NCBI GenBank assembly: GCA_002914845.1
Contig: JXTC01000277.1
Span: forward strand, 186,001 to 250,000
Origin: Trema orientale
Lineage: Eukaryota; Streptophyta; Magnoliopsida; Rosales; Cannabaceae
Length of the DNA stretch: 64,000 bases
Reading direction: 5' to 3'
This document shows, in pieces, positions 49,634 through 61,490 of this stretch (position 1 is the stretch's first letter; every line of letters begins with the position of its first letter). The translations under genes and the position numbers were made by a program. The notes under the pieces are model-generated. The model made no database searches. It worked only from the letters and a program-made list of their open reading frames with translations, and was not told the origin of the DNA.

Positions 49634-52600
49634 CTATTCCTGAACATCTTTAAATGGTACAACACCCATATGAGCAGTATGCTCATGAAACACCTTAGGC
49701 GTTAGACCTTTGGTGAGCGGATTCGCCAACATGGAGTTAGTTCTGATATGTTCTATAGATACTAGGTTACTCTGAACTCTTTCTTTAACAACTAGAAACT
49801 TAATGTCTATATGTTTAGACTTTGACGAGCTTCTGTTGTTATTGGAATATAGGACGGCGGCTCTATTATCACAATAAATCTTTAATGGCTTTTCAATGCC
49901 ATCGACAATTCGCAGCCCGGTGATAAAATTTCGCAGCCATATTCCTTGATTTGATGCCTCATGACAAGCTATAAACTCTGCCTCCATGGTGGATGAAGCT
50001 GTGAGCGTCTGCTTAACACGCTTCCATGATACAGCTCCTCCGGCAAGCAAGTAAATATAGCCTGAAGTGGATCTCTTACTATCTAGGCATCTAGCATAAT
50101 CGGATTCGGAATACCCCACGATCTCCAAATGATCAAATCTCCGATAAGTGAGCATATAATCTTTTGTTCTCTGTAAATATCGTAAAACCCTCTTTGCTGC
50201 TGTCCAGTAATCTATACCAGGGTTGCTTAAATATCTGCCTAACACTCCAACTATGTACGCTATATCCGGACGCGTACACACTTGAGCATACATCAGACTC
50301 CCTACTGCAGATGCATAAGGGATCTTCTGCATTTCTTTAGCTTCAAACTCATTCTTGGGGCATTGAATGAGACTGAATTTATCATCCTTAGCAATGGGTG
50401 TATCTCCTGGGGCACATTTGTTCATGCCAAACCTATCAAGCACCTTCTCGATATAACTCTTTTGTGATAATCCAATAATGCCTTGAGAGCGATCTCGGTG
50501 TATTTTAATCCCTAATACAAAAGAGGCGTCCCCAAAATCTTTCATCTCAAATATGTTTGAAAGAAATCTCTTGGTTTCGTGCAATAAGCCTATATTGTTG
50601 CTTGCCAAAAGTATGTCATCGACATACAAGACCAGGAAAATACATTTTCTCCCACTGAACTTGTGATAAATGCATCCATCTACCGAATTTTCTTCGAAAC
50701 CAAATGAAGAAATAACTTGATGGAACTTATGATACCATTGACGGGATGCTTGTTTGAGACCATAGATGGATTTCTTTAGTTTACAAACCATAGACTTTGG
50801 ATCTCCGGTTACAAAGTTTTCTGGCTGTACCATATAAATCGTTTCCTCAATATCTCCATTGAGAAACGCAGTCTTTACATCCATCTGATGTAGCTCCAAA
50901 TCAAAATGAGCTACTAGTGCCATAATTATTCTAAAAGAGTCTTTCGAAGAAACTGGAGAGAAAGTCTCTTTATAGTCAATGCCTTCTTTCTGAGTGAAAC
51001 CCTTAGCAACTAGACGAGCCTTATATCTCTCGATATTGCCTTTAGAATCCTTTTTGGTTTTAAAAATCCATTTACAACCAATAGGTTTCTTTCCTGCTGG
51101 CAATTCGACAAGATCCCAAACGTCATTGTCTTTCATGGATTTCATCTCATCTTCCATGGCAGTGATCCACTGTTGGGATTTTGAACTTTGTTTGGCTTGA
51201 GTGAAATTGATTGGATCATTTTCCACTCCTATATCAAACTCATGTTCTAGGAGATAGACGATATAATCATCCGGAATCGCACTTCTCCTTTCCCTAGTAG
51301 ATCTCCTTAGTGGCACTTCCTCTTGAGGTTGTTGAGGTTGCTCTTCAGGAACAACTTCCTCATGTGGGATAGGGAGTTGCGGAATATTGTCTTGAATTTC
51401 TGGATTTGCTTCTTGAACAATGTCAGGCAAAGGAGCCTGATCACCTCCAATAGCAACTGTGGGAAGAGAAATATATTCCTCTTCAAAGACAATATCCCTA
51501 ACCTTATCTCCCCCCCCAACTTCAACATCCTCAAGGAATCTCGCATTGCCCGTCTCGAAAAAGGACCTGTTAGAAGGATCATAGAATTTGAAACCTCTTG
51601 ATCTTTCAGCGTAGCCAACAAAATAGCAGCTTATGGTTCTTGAGTCCAATTTCTTTTCATGTGGCCTGTACGGCCTTGCCTCAGCTGGACATCCCCAAAT
51701 ATGTAAGTGCCTAATACTAGGCTTCTTGCCTGTCCATAGTTCATATGGGGTTTTAGCTACTGATTTGCTGGGTACTCTGTTGAGTATATAAACTGCAGTC
51801 TTTAGTGCTTCTCCCCAGAGTGATTCAGGTAAGGAGGAATGACTAATCATACTCCTCACCATGTCCTTAAGTATTCGGTTTCATCGCTCAGCAACACCAT
51901 TCATGCTAGGTTTCCCCGGCATTGTGTATTGTGGGACGATTCCACATTCCTCTAGGTACTGGGCAAAGGGTCCTGGACGTTGTTCACCGGATCCATCATA
52001 CCTACCGTAGTATTCACCACCACGATCGGATTTGACGGCTTTAATTTTCTTGTCGAGTTGATTTTCAACTTCGGCTTTGAAAGCTTTAAATACGTCCAGG
52101 GATTGAGACTTCTCATGAATTAAATATAGGTACCCATAGCGAAAGTAATCGTCTATGAACGTGATAAAATACTGTTGGCCATTCCATGAAGCCGTAGGGA
52201 ATGGTCCGCAGATATCAGTATGTATCAGTTCTAAGACACCGGAACTCCTATTAGCACCTAATTTACGCATATTTGTCTGTTTACCTTTAATGCACTCAAC
52301 ACAAACAGTGAAGTCTGTGAGATCAAGTGGGTCAAGAATTCCATCTGACACAAGACGCTGTATTCTCTGTTTAGAGATGTGTCCTAATCGCTTGTGCCAT
52401 AACATAGAGGAATCCTCAGTGGTTTTGCGTTTTGTACCACGTTTCTCGACATGCAAAGATTCATTAATTGAGGTAATAATGTCGACTTTATACAGGTTAT
52501 CAATCAAAGTACCAGTCGCAAGAATATTGGAATTCAGAAAAAGACTAAATTTATTATTTCCAAATGAACAAGAATAACCGGATTTGTCCAAAACTGAAAT

Positions 52601-52833
52601 GGAAATTAAATTCCGTCTAAATGACGGTACAACAAAAGTCTCATCCAAATCCAAAAATTGACCAGGACCTAATTGCATCCTAAATAGTCCTATTGCCTCT
52701 ACTGTAGCTGTGTCGCCATTGCCCACATAGATGTATCTTTCAGCATCACTTGGCAGACGGCTCCTCAGACAACCCTGCATAGACATACTTATGTGAGTAG
52801 TGGCACCGGTATCCACCCACCAAGTATGATTGG
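49634..52833 (-). mobile_element. Copia pol region: GAG-pre-integrase, integrase, reverse transcriptase, RNase H (fossil)
   Basis: In transcription order there is a protease-end/pre-integrase segment with an HHCC-type region (about 52250-52480). The integrase core follows (LIHTDICGPF and SDRGGEYYG, about 51900-52250). The reverse transcriptase comes next, with [21 protein letters not shown] and YVDDILLAS (about 50600-51150). Last is a Copia RNase H with [18 protein letters not shown] (about 49750-50150). This order of integrase before reverse transcriptase defines Ty1/Copia. The upstream end is lost in the assembly gap. Confidence 0.92.
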
Positions 52834-53336
52834 NNNNNNNNNNNNNNNNNNNNNNNNNNNNNNNNNNNNNNNNNNNNNNNNNNNNNNNNNNNNNNNNNNN
52901 NNNNNNNNNNNNNNNNNNNNNNNNNNNNNNNNNNNNNNNNNNNNNNNNNNNNNNNNNNNNNNNNNNNNNNNNNNNNNNNNNNNNNNNNNNNNNNNNNNNN
53001 NNNNNNNNNNNNNNNNNNNNNNNNNNNNNNNNNNNNNNNNNNNNNNNNNNNNNNNNNNNNNNNNNNNNNNNNNNNNNNNNNNNNNNNNNNNNNNNNNNNN
53101 NNNNNNNNNNNNNNNNNNNNNNNNNNNNNNNNNNNNNNNNNNNNNNNNNNNNNNNNNNNNNNNNNNNNNNNNNNNNNNNNNNNNNNNNNNNNNNNNNNNN
53201 NNNNNNNNNNNNNNNNNNNNNNNNNNNNNNNNNNNNNNNNNNNNNNNNNNNNNNNNNNNNNNNNNNNNNNNNNNNNNNNNNNNNNNNNNNNNNNNNNNNN
53301 NNNNNNNNNNNNNNNNNNNNNNNNNNNNNNNNNNNN
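52834..53336. other. Assembly gap (503 Ns)
   Basis: A run of undetermined bases inside the Copia element, between the pol region and the leader. The gag and protease parts would be expected here. The true length is unknown. Confidence 1.
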
Positions 53337-53429
53337 ATTAATAACATGTCATAAACTAGGCATACAAAATAAGATATACTAGCATGACATTAAACATATA
53401 AGGTGGGCTTCCATCACAAGATACCTATA

Positions 53430-53665
53430 ACAACATCAATAAGCCTTCCTTTAGGCCGACTTATGAACTTGTAAGTGGTACTCTTCAGTGCAGTAATCAA
53501 ATATTGACAGTAAATCCTGTCAGACAATAAATCTTCCTTTGGGCCGATTTAATGTCCACATGGAAACTTGATAACCATCACGTATCTATTACCGCAGGTG
53601 TGTTCATTATTCGGCCAAATAATCACCTTCCTTTGGGCCGGTAATTATTCGCATGAACAATAAAC
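53430..53665 (-). repeat. Three hairpins with a common CTTCCTTTRGGCCG loop in the Copia leader
   Basis: The word CTTCCTTT(A/G)GGCCG occurs three times (about 53444, 53533 and 53627). Each copy is flanked by its own complementary arms: ATAAG/CTTAT; AATAAAT/ATTTAAT (one mismatch); AATAATCACC/GGTAATTATT. The third also has outer arms TGTTCAT/ATGAACA. The stems differ while the loop word is conserved. Confidence 0.8.
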
Positions 53666-54057
53666 ACACAAACATTCAAATATTTCAAAATAAATAAATT
53701 TACGCAATAGAGGTTACTTTGGCAACATGTTGTTTCAACTCATCTATTTTAAAAAATATTTAAATAAATAGTGCAAAGAAAGCAATAACCAAAGTGCCCA
53801 GAATAAAAATTTCAATGCACAAAAATAATGGATGACCAACTGAGTTTTAAGCACTTTTATCAACTCTTAGAACCAAATAGAGTTTTCAACGGATAAAGGG
53901 TGGGTCGTACTGAAGATGGGTTGAGAAAATAAACTTTATTGGTCAAGTTTTGGGTTGGAACCCCTTAAATTGAGTCGAAAACGATTCAATTTTACCCAAA
54001 AAACGAGACCGAATACCTCAATTAGGTCAAAAAAGGACCTAAAAATTTTCTGAACCC

Positions 54058-54302
54058 GATTGGTGGCACTGCAGCGCCAGTATGAGGCGCCGTGGCGCCA
54101 CCATGATGGCGCTACAACGCCAATATCATGGCGCCGCGGCGTCATATGTTTATATGGTGGCGCTGCAGCGCCACTTTCGTGGTGCCGCGGCGCCACCCGT
54201 CTCAAGTTTGGCGCTGTGGCGCCATTGATTGGCGCCGCAGCGCCAACTTTCTGTCCTCGGCGTCGCAGCGCCACCAATGTGGCGCCGCAGCGCCAAGTTG
54301 CG
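54058..54302 (-). repeat. GGCGCC-type GC-rich repeat in the Copia leader
   Basis: A dozen or so near-palindromic words, such as TGGCGCCGCAGCGCCA and GGCGCTGCAGCGCC, spaced about 15-25 bases apart. They lie between the primer-binding site and the hairpin cluster. The open frames on both strands here reflect composition only. It is very similar in wording to 29930-30150. Confidence 0.88.
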
Positions 54303-54544
54303 GCTTTAGTGTAAATTACCCGTTTTTTAAAATTGGGTAACTTAAACCTGATGCGATTTTTCGCCCTAATCTGCAAACTTTATGACCCAAAACTCAGAAT
54401 TCAACCCTCAAACACTGAATATCTCAACAAAATCATGAAAAATTCATCAATCATACATGTTATATCTAAACCCTAGAAAGTCATATAGGTAAAGATATCA
54501 CAAAATAGAGACATGCATGATTATCCTAAGCAATTTAACATGAT

Positions 54545-54563
54545 TTCGAGCTCCTGATACCAC
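54545..54563 (-). other. Primer-binding site (initiator tRNA-Met type) of the Copia element
   Basis: The minus strand reads TGGTATCAGGAGCTC just inside the 5' LTR. This is close to the usual TGGTATCAGAGC complement of plant initiator tRNA-Met. Confidence 0.8.
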
Positions 54564-54564
54564 T

Positions 54565-55065
54565 TGTTAGATTTACATAATGGATTGTTAAACCAAATAC
54601 AATCCTAGGATCTATCATGCCAAATTGTCAGGAAAAGATTTGTTGAGAGAAACCTGTGACTAACCTGAATCCATTGTGTTTGACAGCAAAAGATGTGATC
54701 ACGTAAGCGGAAGCGATTAATTAGAGCCTGAGGGTAGAAGGTCTTCCACAGCCAGAATACTGTATGTATGCTCAATGGGTCTCCCTCTGTTGATGGAGGC
54801 AGAGGAGAAGAGCACACGTTCTATTTGGCTTGGGGACCAAAACCCTATAGTTATGTCCTTATATACTAGTGACCAATAGAGACCCCATCAATCCTTATTG
54901 GACTAGGATTAGGTAACCACACATTACAGAGTCCACACCAAATAGGTAACTTCCTGAGCCTTCAATTAGATCACTTAATGGCCCCACTTAATTAGATAGC
55001 CCTTATATTATATAATTGATATAAAAACTATAGCCCACATATTAGGTTACTCGTGTAACCTAACA
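54565..55065 (-). repeat. Copia 5' LTR
   Basis: This is the upstream LTR in the element's orientation, bounded by TGTTAG/CTAACA. It abuts WAK exon-1 sequence at 55066. Confidence 0.92.
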
Positions 55066-55301
55066 GGTTTGTGATCCCAAATACAGTTGATGAAGAAGCA
55101 GTTGTCGTCGCGGCCGCTTTTCAAGTAACAGCCGTCGCTTGTGCCGAAAGGGTACGGAATGGTGACGTTTCCACACTTGGTTTGGCAGTTGGAGCGATCG
55201 GTTTGGGGTATTGCTACGGCATTGTTTGATGCTGCTGCTACTACGATCATGACCGTAGTCCACATGATCATGATCGTGATGACGAGCTCGGTTTTTGACA
55301 T

Positions 55302-56087
55302 TGTGAAGCCAAGTAGCCGACTTCGCTTCTCTTTGGTGTGCTTTAGGAGTTAATTTTACTTTTTACCTCTGTTGGGTGAAGGTGAAATTTTGAGTGTGTT
55401 CTTATAGTGGGACAAAATGGTAAGTTTTATTTTATTTCAATGACCTTTTTACATTGGGTATTTAGAACACTTAATGAAATTTCTACTTGCACTTGTCATT
55501 GGTTACCTTTTAATTGGTCTTTATTCATCTAGTACTTGATTTTTTTTTTCTCTTTCAAGGCAGTTGTTCTGTTTGCTAAATTTTTTTACGGCAATTAATC
55601 ATCTAGTACTTGAGGAGTATAAAGAGAGTTAAAAAAGAAGGGGTTAATTTTACTGTGCGGCGCGCAACTCTAACGGAGATAAAACAAAAAAAGAAAAGGA
55701 AAAAAAATCCTTTTACCAACCCAAACTCTAACGGAGATGAAAAAAAAAAAAAGGAAAAATGAAAAAGGATCCTTTTACCAAACTAAGATATGTTTCCTTG
55801 TACCCTTCGACCAATTCCAATAACTAGTAAAACCATATTGATCATTCGCATGCATCAAGAAAGAAATAGTTCAATCATGCACCTAAAGTAATTAAGTTGC
55901 ATATTCTATTTCTATTATATATACTTGTTGAAAATGAAACGGGATCTTTTCGGTGTCAAATAATGACTTAAATCATGAATTGGAATAGTAATGCAACCCG
56001 TAATTAAATTAATCTCATTGAAAATTTTTATTTATAAGTATTCACATTTCTTTGCACACCTCCTTATAATTATAATTCTTTAAAAAT

Positions 56088-56124
<37 letters not shown>

Positions 56125-57699
56125 CATCTTCCTATACTTTCAGAAAATTACATAATCATTCTTGATTATTCTCATGCAAGACTTTGTTCTCCAAAAGTTT
56201 TTTTTTTGTAGTGTCATTTATTCTTTTCCTTGTCACAGCCCATCTTCTTCATAATGTTGGAAAATTCCATAACCATTCTTTATTTTTTTCCCCCCTTCAA
56301 AATCTTGTTCTCCAACGTTCTTTAATAAAAAATAAAATTTTCTTTGACACCCTTTGCATTACATCATTTTACTCTTTTAAGAAAATTTCATAACTATATT
56401 TCATCCTCCCCCATAACCAAGATCTTGTTCTTAATTTTTTTTCCTTCTTTTATGGTCCCCAAATTTTCAATTCTACTTCATCTTCATTTTACTTTATCCG
56501 TGAATGCATTTTTAAGAATGTTGGTTAACAAGGTTTGAACTTTGAAGGGAAAAGTTCGAAAAGAACATTTAATAGGTAAGTTAATAATATGGTAAAATGT
56601 TAATATCTTTTTGCCTATATGGCTTCATAATAACCATATTTTTTTTTATTGTAGTGGGGATCCCAAGTTTAAATCACTACTCTCCAAGTGAAAAAAAAAA
56701 ATTAATAGCGTCTCGTGGGAAGAATTAATTAGTTAAAAAGTATATAATTATGGTTGCCAACTCAATAGGTTTTTTTTTTTTTACCTATGTGTAGTTATTT
56801 TTTTTCTAACCGTTGGATCAACATATAAAGATCTAACGGTTATAATGATGTGTATGAAAAGACGTGCATCATTAATGCTATTTCTCTCTTATTTTTTAAT
56901 AGAAAAAAATATACATGATAAATTTTCATTGGTCAAATTGATATCTACGCATAAGTAAAAAAAAAATACCTACTAGATTGGTGCCCTATAATTATACACT
57001 AGTCCTATTAGATCATCAGGTTAAATTTTTAATACATCTTTTTTTTTTTTTTTCTTTTGATGTCTTCCAGTATAAGTAATGTTATTAACTCTACTCTCTA
57101 CCAGTAGAAAGTACTCATTAAATATAAGAGGTCATTTATTGCTTTTTACATATGATAGTTAATCTATCTGCCCGCTGATTTTTTATTTTTTTTTTTCAAT
57201 ACCAGGCCACGACTTTGGTGTTTGTTTTTTTTCCCTAGAGTATTTGATATCCTTGACTTTGGATCATGAATTGTCAGCTAGCTATTTTATATTTTTTAGT
57301 ATTATTATTGTTGTGAGACTATTTTATATCATTATGGGTGTTGCATATATATATATATATGTTTTTGTTATATAACCGAAAAGAAAAAAAAAAAACATGT
57401 TCTCAATTTTTTTAGTAAAATTTAATTATTCCGAAGCAAAATTACAAGAAATACTAATTAAATGAAAACATATAATCACTAAAAAAAATGGGAATTACAT
57501 ATTCTTCTTATAATATAATCTAGCTAGAGTCTAGAATTATTCGACGGTGCTCCTATATGTACAGCAATTAAACATTTTGGTTAAGAATGAGCATGATCAA
57601 TATATGCGGGTTAGGCTGCTGCATTATCAAGTATAAAATGTATTGACAAAAATTAAATTTTACATAAAAAATAATTAATAAAGATAGGTTTCTAATGAT
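55302..57699. other. WAK promoter side and intergenic sequence
   Basis: The first few hundred bases are the 5' flank of the WAK gene. Beyond that the sequence is AT-rich, with a (TC)n(AC)n microsatellite at about 56089-56123 and several poly-T/A runs. No gene is recognised; small open frames at 56184-56538 are low complexity. Confidence 0.4.
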
Positions 57700-57704
57700 A
57701 ATTT

Positions 57705-58262
57705 TGTTAGCATTTGAATGTATTTTTTATTGCACTAAATGGAAGAATATCTCTACTGCATACAAACTGCATGAGGAGATAGAGGATATCTTCATATTTA
57801 TGTCAAAAAGATTTATAAGGTATAACTAGTATAAAACGCGTATTTATAACGTACAAGCAGCGTTTTATATATGGCAATTATATGAGGATTTGGTGGAGAG
57901 GGTGGTGAGCCAAAGCCTATAAATAGAGGCTTAATTCTCTTCATTTCTTCATCCTAGAGTGAGTAAAAAATACCAAGAGTGAGAGTAAAAGCGAGAGTTT
58001 TATTTTGAGAATTAGGGAGAAAATTCTCTTGAGGGTATTTGGGGATAATTAGGTAGAGAGGAAATTATATGATTGTAAGAATTTTTCATATAGTGAAAGT
58101 CTTTTTTGAGGGTCGTGATTTTTTCTCATGATTTGAGAGTTTTTTCACGTTAAATCTTGTGTTATGCTTTTGATCTTGTTTATGTTTTAATTTCTCTATT
58201 TTTTTTATATCTCTGAAGTAGCATCCTGGGCGTAGTGAATCTGGGTGGTTAGATTCTTAACA
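57705..58262 (+). mobile_element. Solo LTR, Copia-like, with perfect 5-bp target duplication (fossil)
   Basis: Bounded by TGTTAGCATTTG and GATTCTTAACA and flanked by AATTT on both sides (57700-57704 and 58263-58267). It contains a TATA box (TATAAATAGAGG at about 57919), so the transcription direction is plus. No internal region or second LTR adjoins it, so it most likely arose by LTR-LTR recombination. Confidence 0.85.
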
Positions 58263-58289
58263 AATTTATCCATCGATAAATCCTATGTA

Positions 58290-59460
58290 GATTAATTATT
58301 TTTTCATATCCTTGTTTGAATAAATGCTCCTCCAAACTAGGAGGGAATATTATTAAAAGATTAAAAAAGAATTACATGAATATGTAAAATGGAAGTCCTA
58401 AACTGTCCTTGTTAACACAAGGAAAAAACGAAATTGAAGCAGAGGTCCATCATATCTTATTACAATTTCTAGAACCCAAAGACGTAGCACACCCGTTAGC
58501 TTCTCAAAAAATATGAGAAACATGAATTTGCATCTTTTTTGACAGAGTTAAAACTCTCCTCTAATCATTATAAACACTCTACGGAATATTAAAAGAAGAA
58601 AAATTGAACAAATGAATAGCAATTGTAGAATCACTCTCAACCCATAATTTGTACCGGCCAAAGTTACAACCTAAAGAGACCGCATTAATAATAGCCCTAA
58701 GCTTAGCTTCCAAAGCAATCATCTCACCAAGATAAAAACTAAAGTAACCTTGAACAAAACCATGATAGTTCCTGAAAATATGAACACATGAAGCATGACT
58801 AGGTTAACCCATTGCAGAGCCATCACTATTAACTTTTGTCCAAATTGTTGGAGGAAAACCCAAAGAACAGGAACAATATGAGGAGCCCTTCTTCTTGATG
58901 CTTGATCACAAAACCTTTCTATCTTCCAAGGAATCAAAACAATAGCCCATATTTAATTTGTAGGAAAGCAAAAGAGCTTTTTTGACAAGAAAAATGGTAG
59001 CGTCCATACTACAAGAAATGTTGTCAAAAATAAGTCTATTAATATCTGGAAAACCAAATAGACCAAAGTTAACAAGGACTTAATTTGAGGGCTAGAACAC
59101 TTAGAGACAACTCCTTTCAAGAAAAAATTCATATTAGTCAGATCAAAATTCATATTAAACATAGAAGAGATCCAACTCCAAACTCTTTTAGCAAAAATGC
59201 AACGAAGGAATATATATGCTCCACAGATTCCATAGCAGAACAACACAAGCAACACCTTGAAGCAAAATGAAATCTTTGTTTCATTGAAACGTCCTCCATC
59301 GGTAAATGGCCTTGTAACAACCTCTAAATTAAAAAAGATCTACTAAGAGGAATACAAGGCTTCCAAATTTTTCTACCCCAAGTCACTAAAGGAGAGTGAG
59401 ATCGAACACCTTCATTAATCTCTTTGGAAGTGTACCTACCATATCGAGACAAATTATTTT
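58290..59460 (-). mobile_element. L1-type LINE 3' fragment: zf-RVT and RNase H remnants
   Basis: On the minus strand, the reverse-transcriptase zinc-binding region (about 59150-59330) reads RFHFASRCCLCC, ESVEHI, FLRCIFAKRVWSW. A small insertion changes frame between the CxxC and HxxxxC halves. Further on, an RNase H-like domain (about 58560-58860) has PTIWTKVNSDGSAMG, FSFYLGEMIALEAKLRAI and LWVESDSTIAI. Several stops interrupt it. The reverse transcriptase proper is missing, fitting a 5'-truncated, decayed LINE. A host RNase H-like gene is less likely because zf-RVT and RNase H occur in this order at LINE 3' ends. Confidence 0.75.
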
Positions 59461-60073
59461 GATTTATTTTTTCTTATCCATATAATCCTTTTAACTTTAA
59501 AAATAATGTACAATTCTTTATATTTTCAACTTGGTTAAACTTTATCGTAGATAAAAATAAAAATACCTTTGAAGAACTTTCATCATACATGTATATATAT
59601 GAGTGAAAATTGTAATTTACAGTCAAATATCTATAAATGATCAATACTATTGGAGCTAGAAAAAAATATTATTTTATTGAAGTTATTCATTTATCGAGAA
59701 ATGAATAATATGTTAATTTATCGATAAATAAATATTTATTAATTTTAAAGAATATTTGTACTTTTTTCTCCCTAAGATACATGTATGACTTATAATAATA
59801 AAAATTGGATACACTAAAAGTTAATGTGTGCATCCAAAGACACTTAAAAGTTAATAAGTATATACATAAAACTTAATATATAGTGTTTGTACATAAAATA
59901 AAACTTTAAAAGTTAATTTTCAGTAGTGTATATCAAAAAGCTAAGAAATAGAAATACATACTAAAAATGTAACTTTAAAATTTAATACTTTATAAAATAT
60001 AATAGTTCAACATATTTCATGTATATTAAATGTAATATCTATGAATAGTCATTGTTTTTTACTTCTAGAATCT
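59461..60073. other. AT-rich intergenic sequence
   Basis: No gene or clear repeat was recognised. Confidence 0.3.
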
Positions 60074-60227
60074 AAATCATTATAAATAGATTCCAAATTA
60101 TATAATGAATTTATTGTTGCATTACAAAAATTAGAGATAAGATCGAGTTCAAATCATTATAAATAGATTTCAAATTATATAACGAATTTATTGTTGCATT
60201 ATAAAAATTAGTGATAAGATTGAGTTC
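60074..60227. repeat. 77-bp tandem duplication
   Basis: Units starting at 60074 and 60151 with AAATCATTATAAATAGATT differ at a few bases. Confidence 0.85.
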
Positions 60228-61314
60228 AATTTAAGTACAAATAATAAGTAAACAACTAATTTAGATACATTTTAAAAAATTATAGAATTAAGAAAATAAA
60301 AGTTATTTAAAAAAAACTTATTAATATTGTAAATATTCATGTATTATTTCTTTTTTTTATTTTAATCAATTATTAATTTATATATTTCATAAATCTTAAA
60401 GAAATTATAAAAAAATATTATATTATGTATATAGCGAGAATATTAATTTAGTATATCGGTATGAGTTAGAACCGGAGGTTATTAATCTATCCCACGTTCA
60501 TTTATCAAAGTTTTACTATGTATTGAAGGAGATACACGAAACAGTCGGCAGTTATACACTTGGAGGCCAGAAGATCATCTCCGCCAGAGTGCCCGCAGGA
60601 GGAGATTTTCCGCTAAACTATTGAAAATTAAAGTGATCATGCAACTACAGGTCCAATAAATATATGAATATGTCTGTGAGCGCATGTCCATATAAAAAAT
60701 AAATAATTTTTATATATTTATATATATTGGACGATCCTGCACTATATCCTCGGAATTTTTCACTGAGAAAAGCCACCATACTCGATATAGACAACAAGAT
60801 CCTGGTTATGACTTGTGGTTTTAACTTGTTATACTTAGTCACTGCAAAAAAATGGAAAGCAAGTAGGAAAGCAAATCGGTTTCTGAAAAAGGAAAAAAAA
60901 AAATAGAGCAATGAGGAAATTAAAACAGAGTGTTAATATGTTACGTAGTTTTGTTTTGACTTTTGAGAGAGAGTCAAAGTCGAGGACCTGGCCCAAAAAC
61001 ATTAAATCAATTTGCATTACATCTTGAATAAAAAAGAAAAAGAAATCTATTATAGATTCATAATCCCCGCTCCGGCATAATATGACAGAATTGGAGCATG
61101 GTTAACTGTCAATAACCTTTAAGAACTTCACCGCAAGCGGAGGATTATTGATTGTGGTCTGCCCAAGTTTGAAAACTTCATCGCAATGGATGTTGGAGTA
61201 CCATGGCTAGTTTCATTTTTTTTTCCCTAGCCTTTTCTTTTTCCCCAAACATGGCTAATAGTTTTTAACAGCGTTAAACATTTTCACAACAAAGATATTA
61301 TTGTCACCAATTAG
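60228..61314. other. Intergenic
   Basis: No supported gene. The minus-strand open frames at 60645-61017 have no recognised motif. Confidence 0.3.
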
Positions 61315-61490
61315 TTAATTCAAGAATTTTTTTGGCATCTATTTAGTTTAGAGACTAAATAAATGCCAATGAAAGAATTTAGGGACCTGTAGTATTATAT
61401 ACTTAATTCAAGGATTTTTTTGGCATCTATTTAGTTTAGAGAATAAATAAATGCCAATGAAAGAATTTAGGGACCTGTAGTATTATATAC
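61315..61490. repeat. 88-bp tandem duplication
   Basis: Units starting at 61315 and 61403 with TTAATTCAAG differ at only about two to three bases. Confidence 0.9.

Larger units (their letters stand above)
48677..55065 (-). mobile_element. Ty1/Copia LTR retrotransposon inserted in WAK exon 1
   Basis: It has two LTRs (48677-49171 and 54565-55065), a primer-binding site, a polypurine tract and a pol region, all on the minus strand. Comparing the LTRs by eye gives about 14 substitutions in ~495 bases (near 2.8%), plus one small indel. At commonly used plant rates this implies roughly one to two million years. It looks nearly whole, with perhaps one or two breaks visible; the gag region is not seen and may lie in the assembly gap. 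A clean target duplication could not be defined. Confidence 0.92.
45192..55301 (-). pseudogene. Wall-associated receptor kinase (WAK) gene, disrupted
   Basis: Exon 1 starts at ATG 55301 with a hydrophobic signal segment and a GUB_WAK domain (CGNVTIPYPFG). It is interrupted by the Copia element and resumes at 48675, ending at 47852. Exon 2 (46850-46683) encodes a calcium-binding EGF-like module (DINEC...CxC). Exon 3 (46424-45192) encodes a transmembrane segment ([16 protein letters not shown]) and the kinase. The P-loop [12 protein letters not shown], lysine [13 protein letters not shown] and [10 protein letters not shown] are present. NILLDDN runs straight into DQGQLTT, so about 16 residues including the DFG motif are absent. 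A 4-base GTAC insertion near 45465 changes CCTACCATG to CCTACGTACCATG and shifts the frame after KREKRPT. The normal C-terminal sequence (MKEAATELE) continues in the other frame. WAKs bind pectin and signal at the plasma membrane; this copy cannot make a working receptor. Exon 1 also has unusual Thr, Asp and Gly runs. Confidence 0.88.

Noticed and set aside
53936-54376. 146-codon and shorter frames in the Copia leader
   Set aside because: They have the same compositional cause as the GC repeat; no Gag or other domain is visible.
58560-58860. A host RNase H-like gene
   Set aside because: It is preceded by a LINE-type zinc-binding segment and interrupted by stops, so a LINE 3' fragment explains it better.
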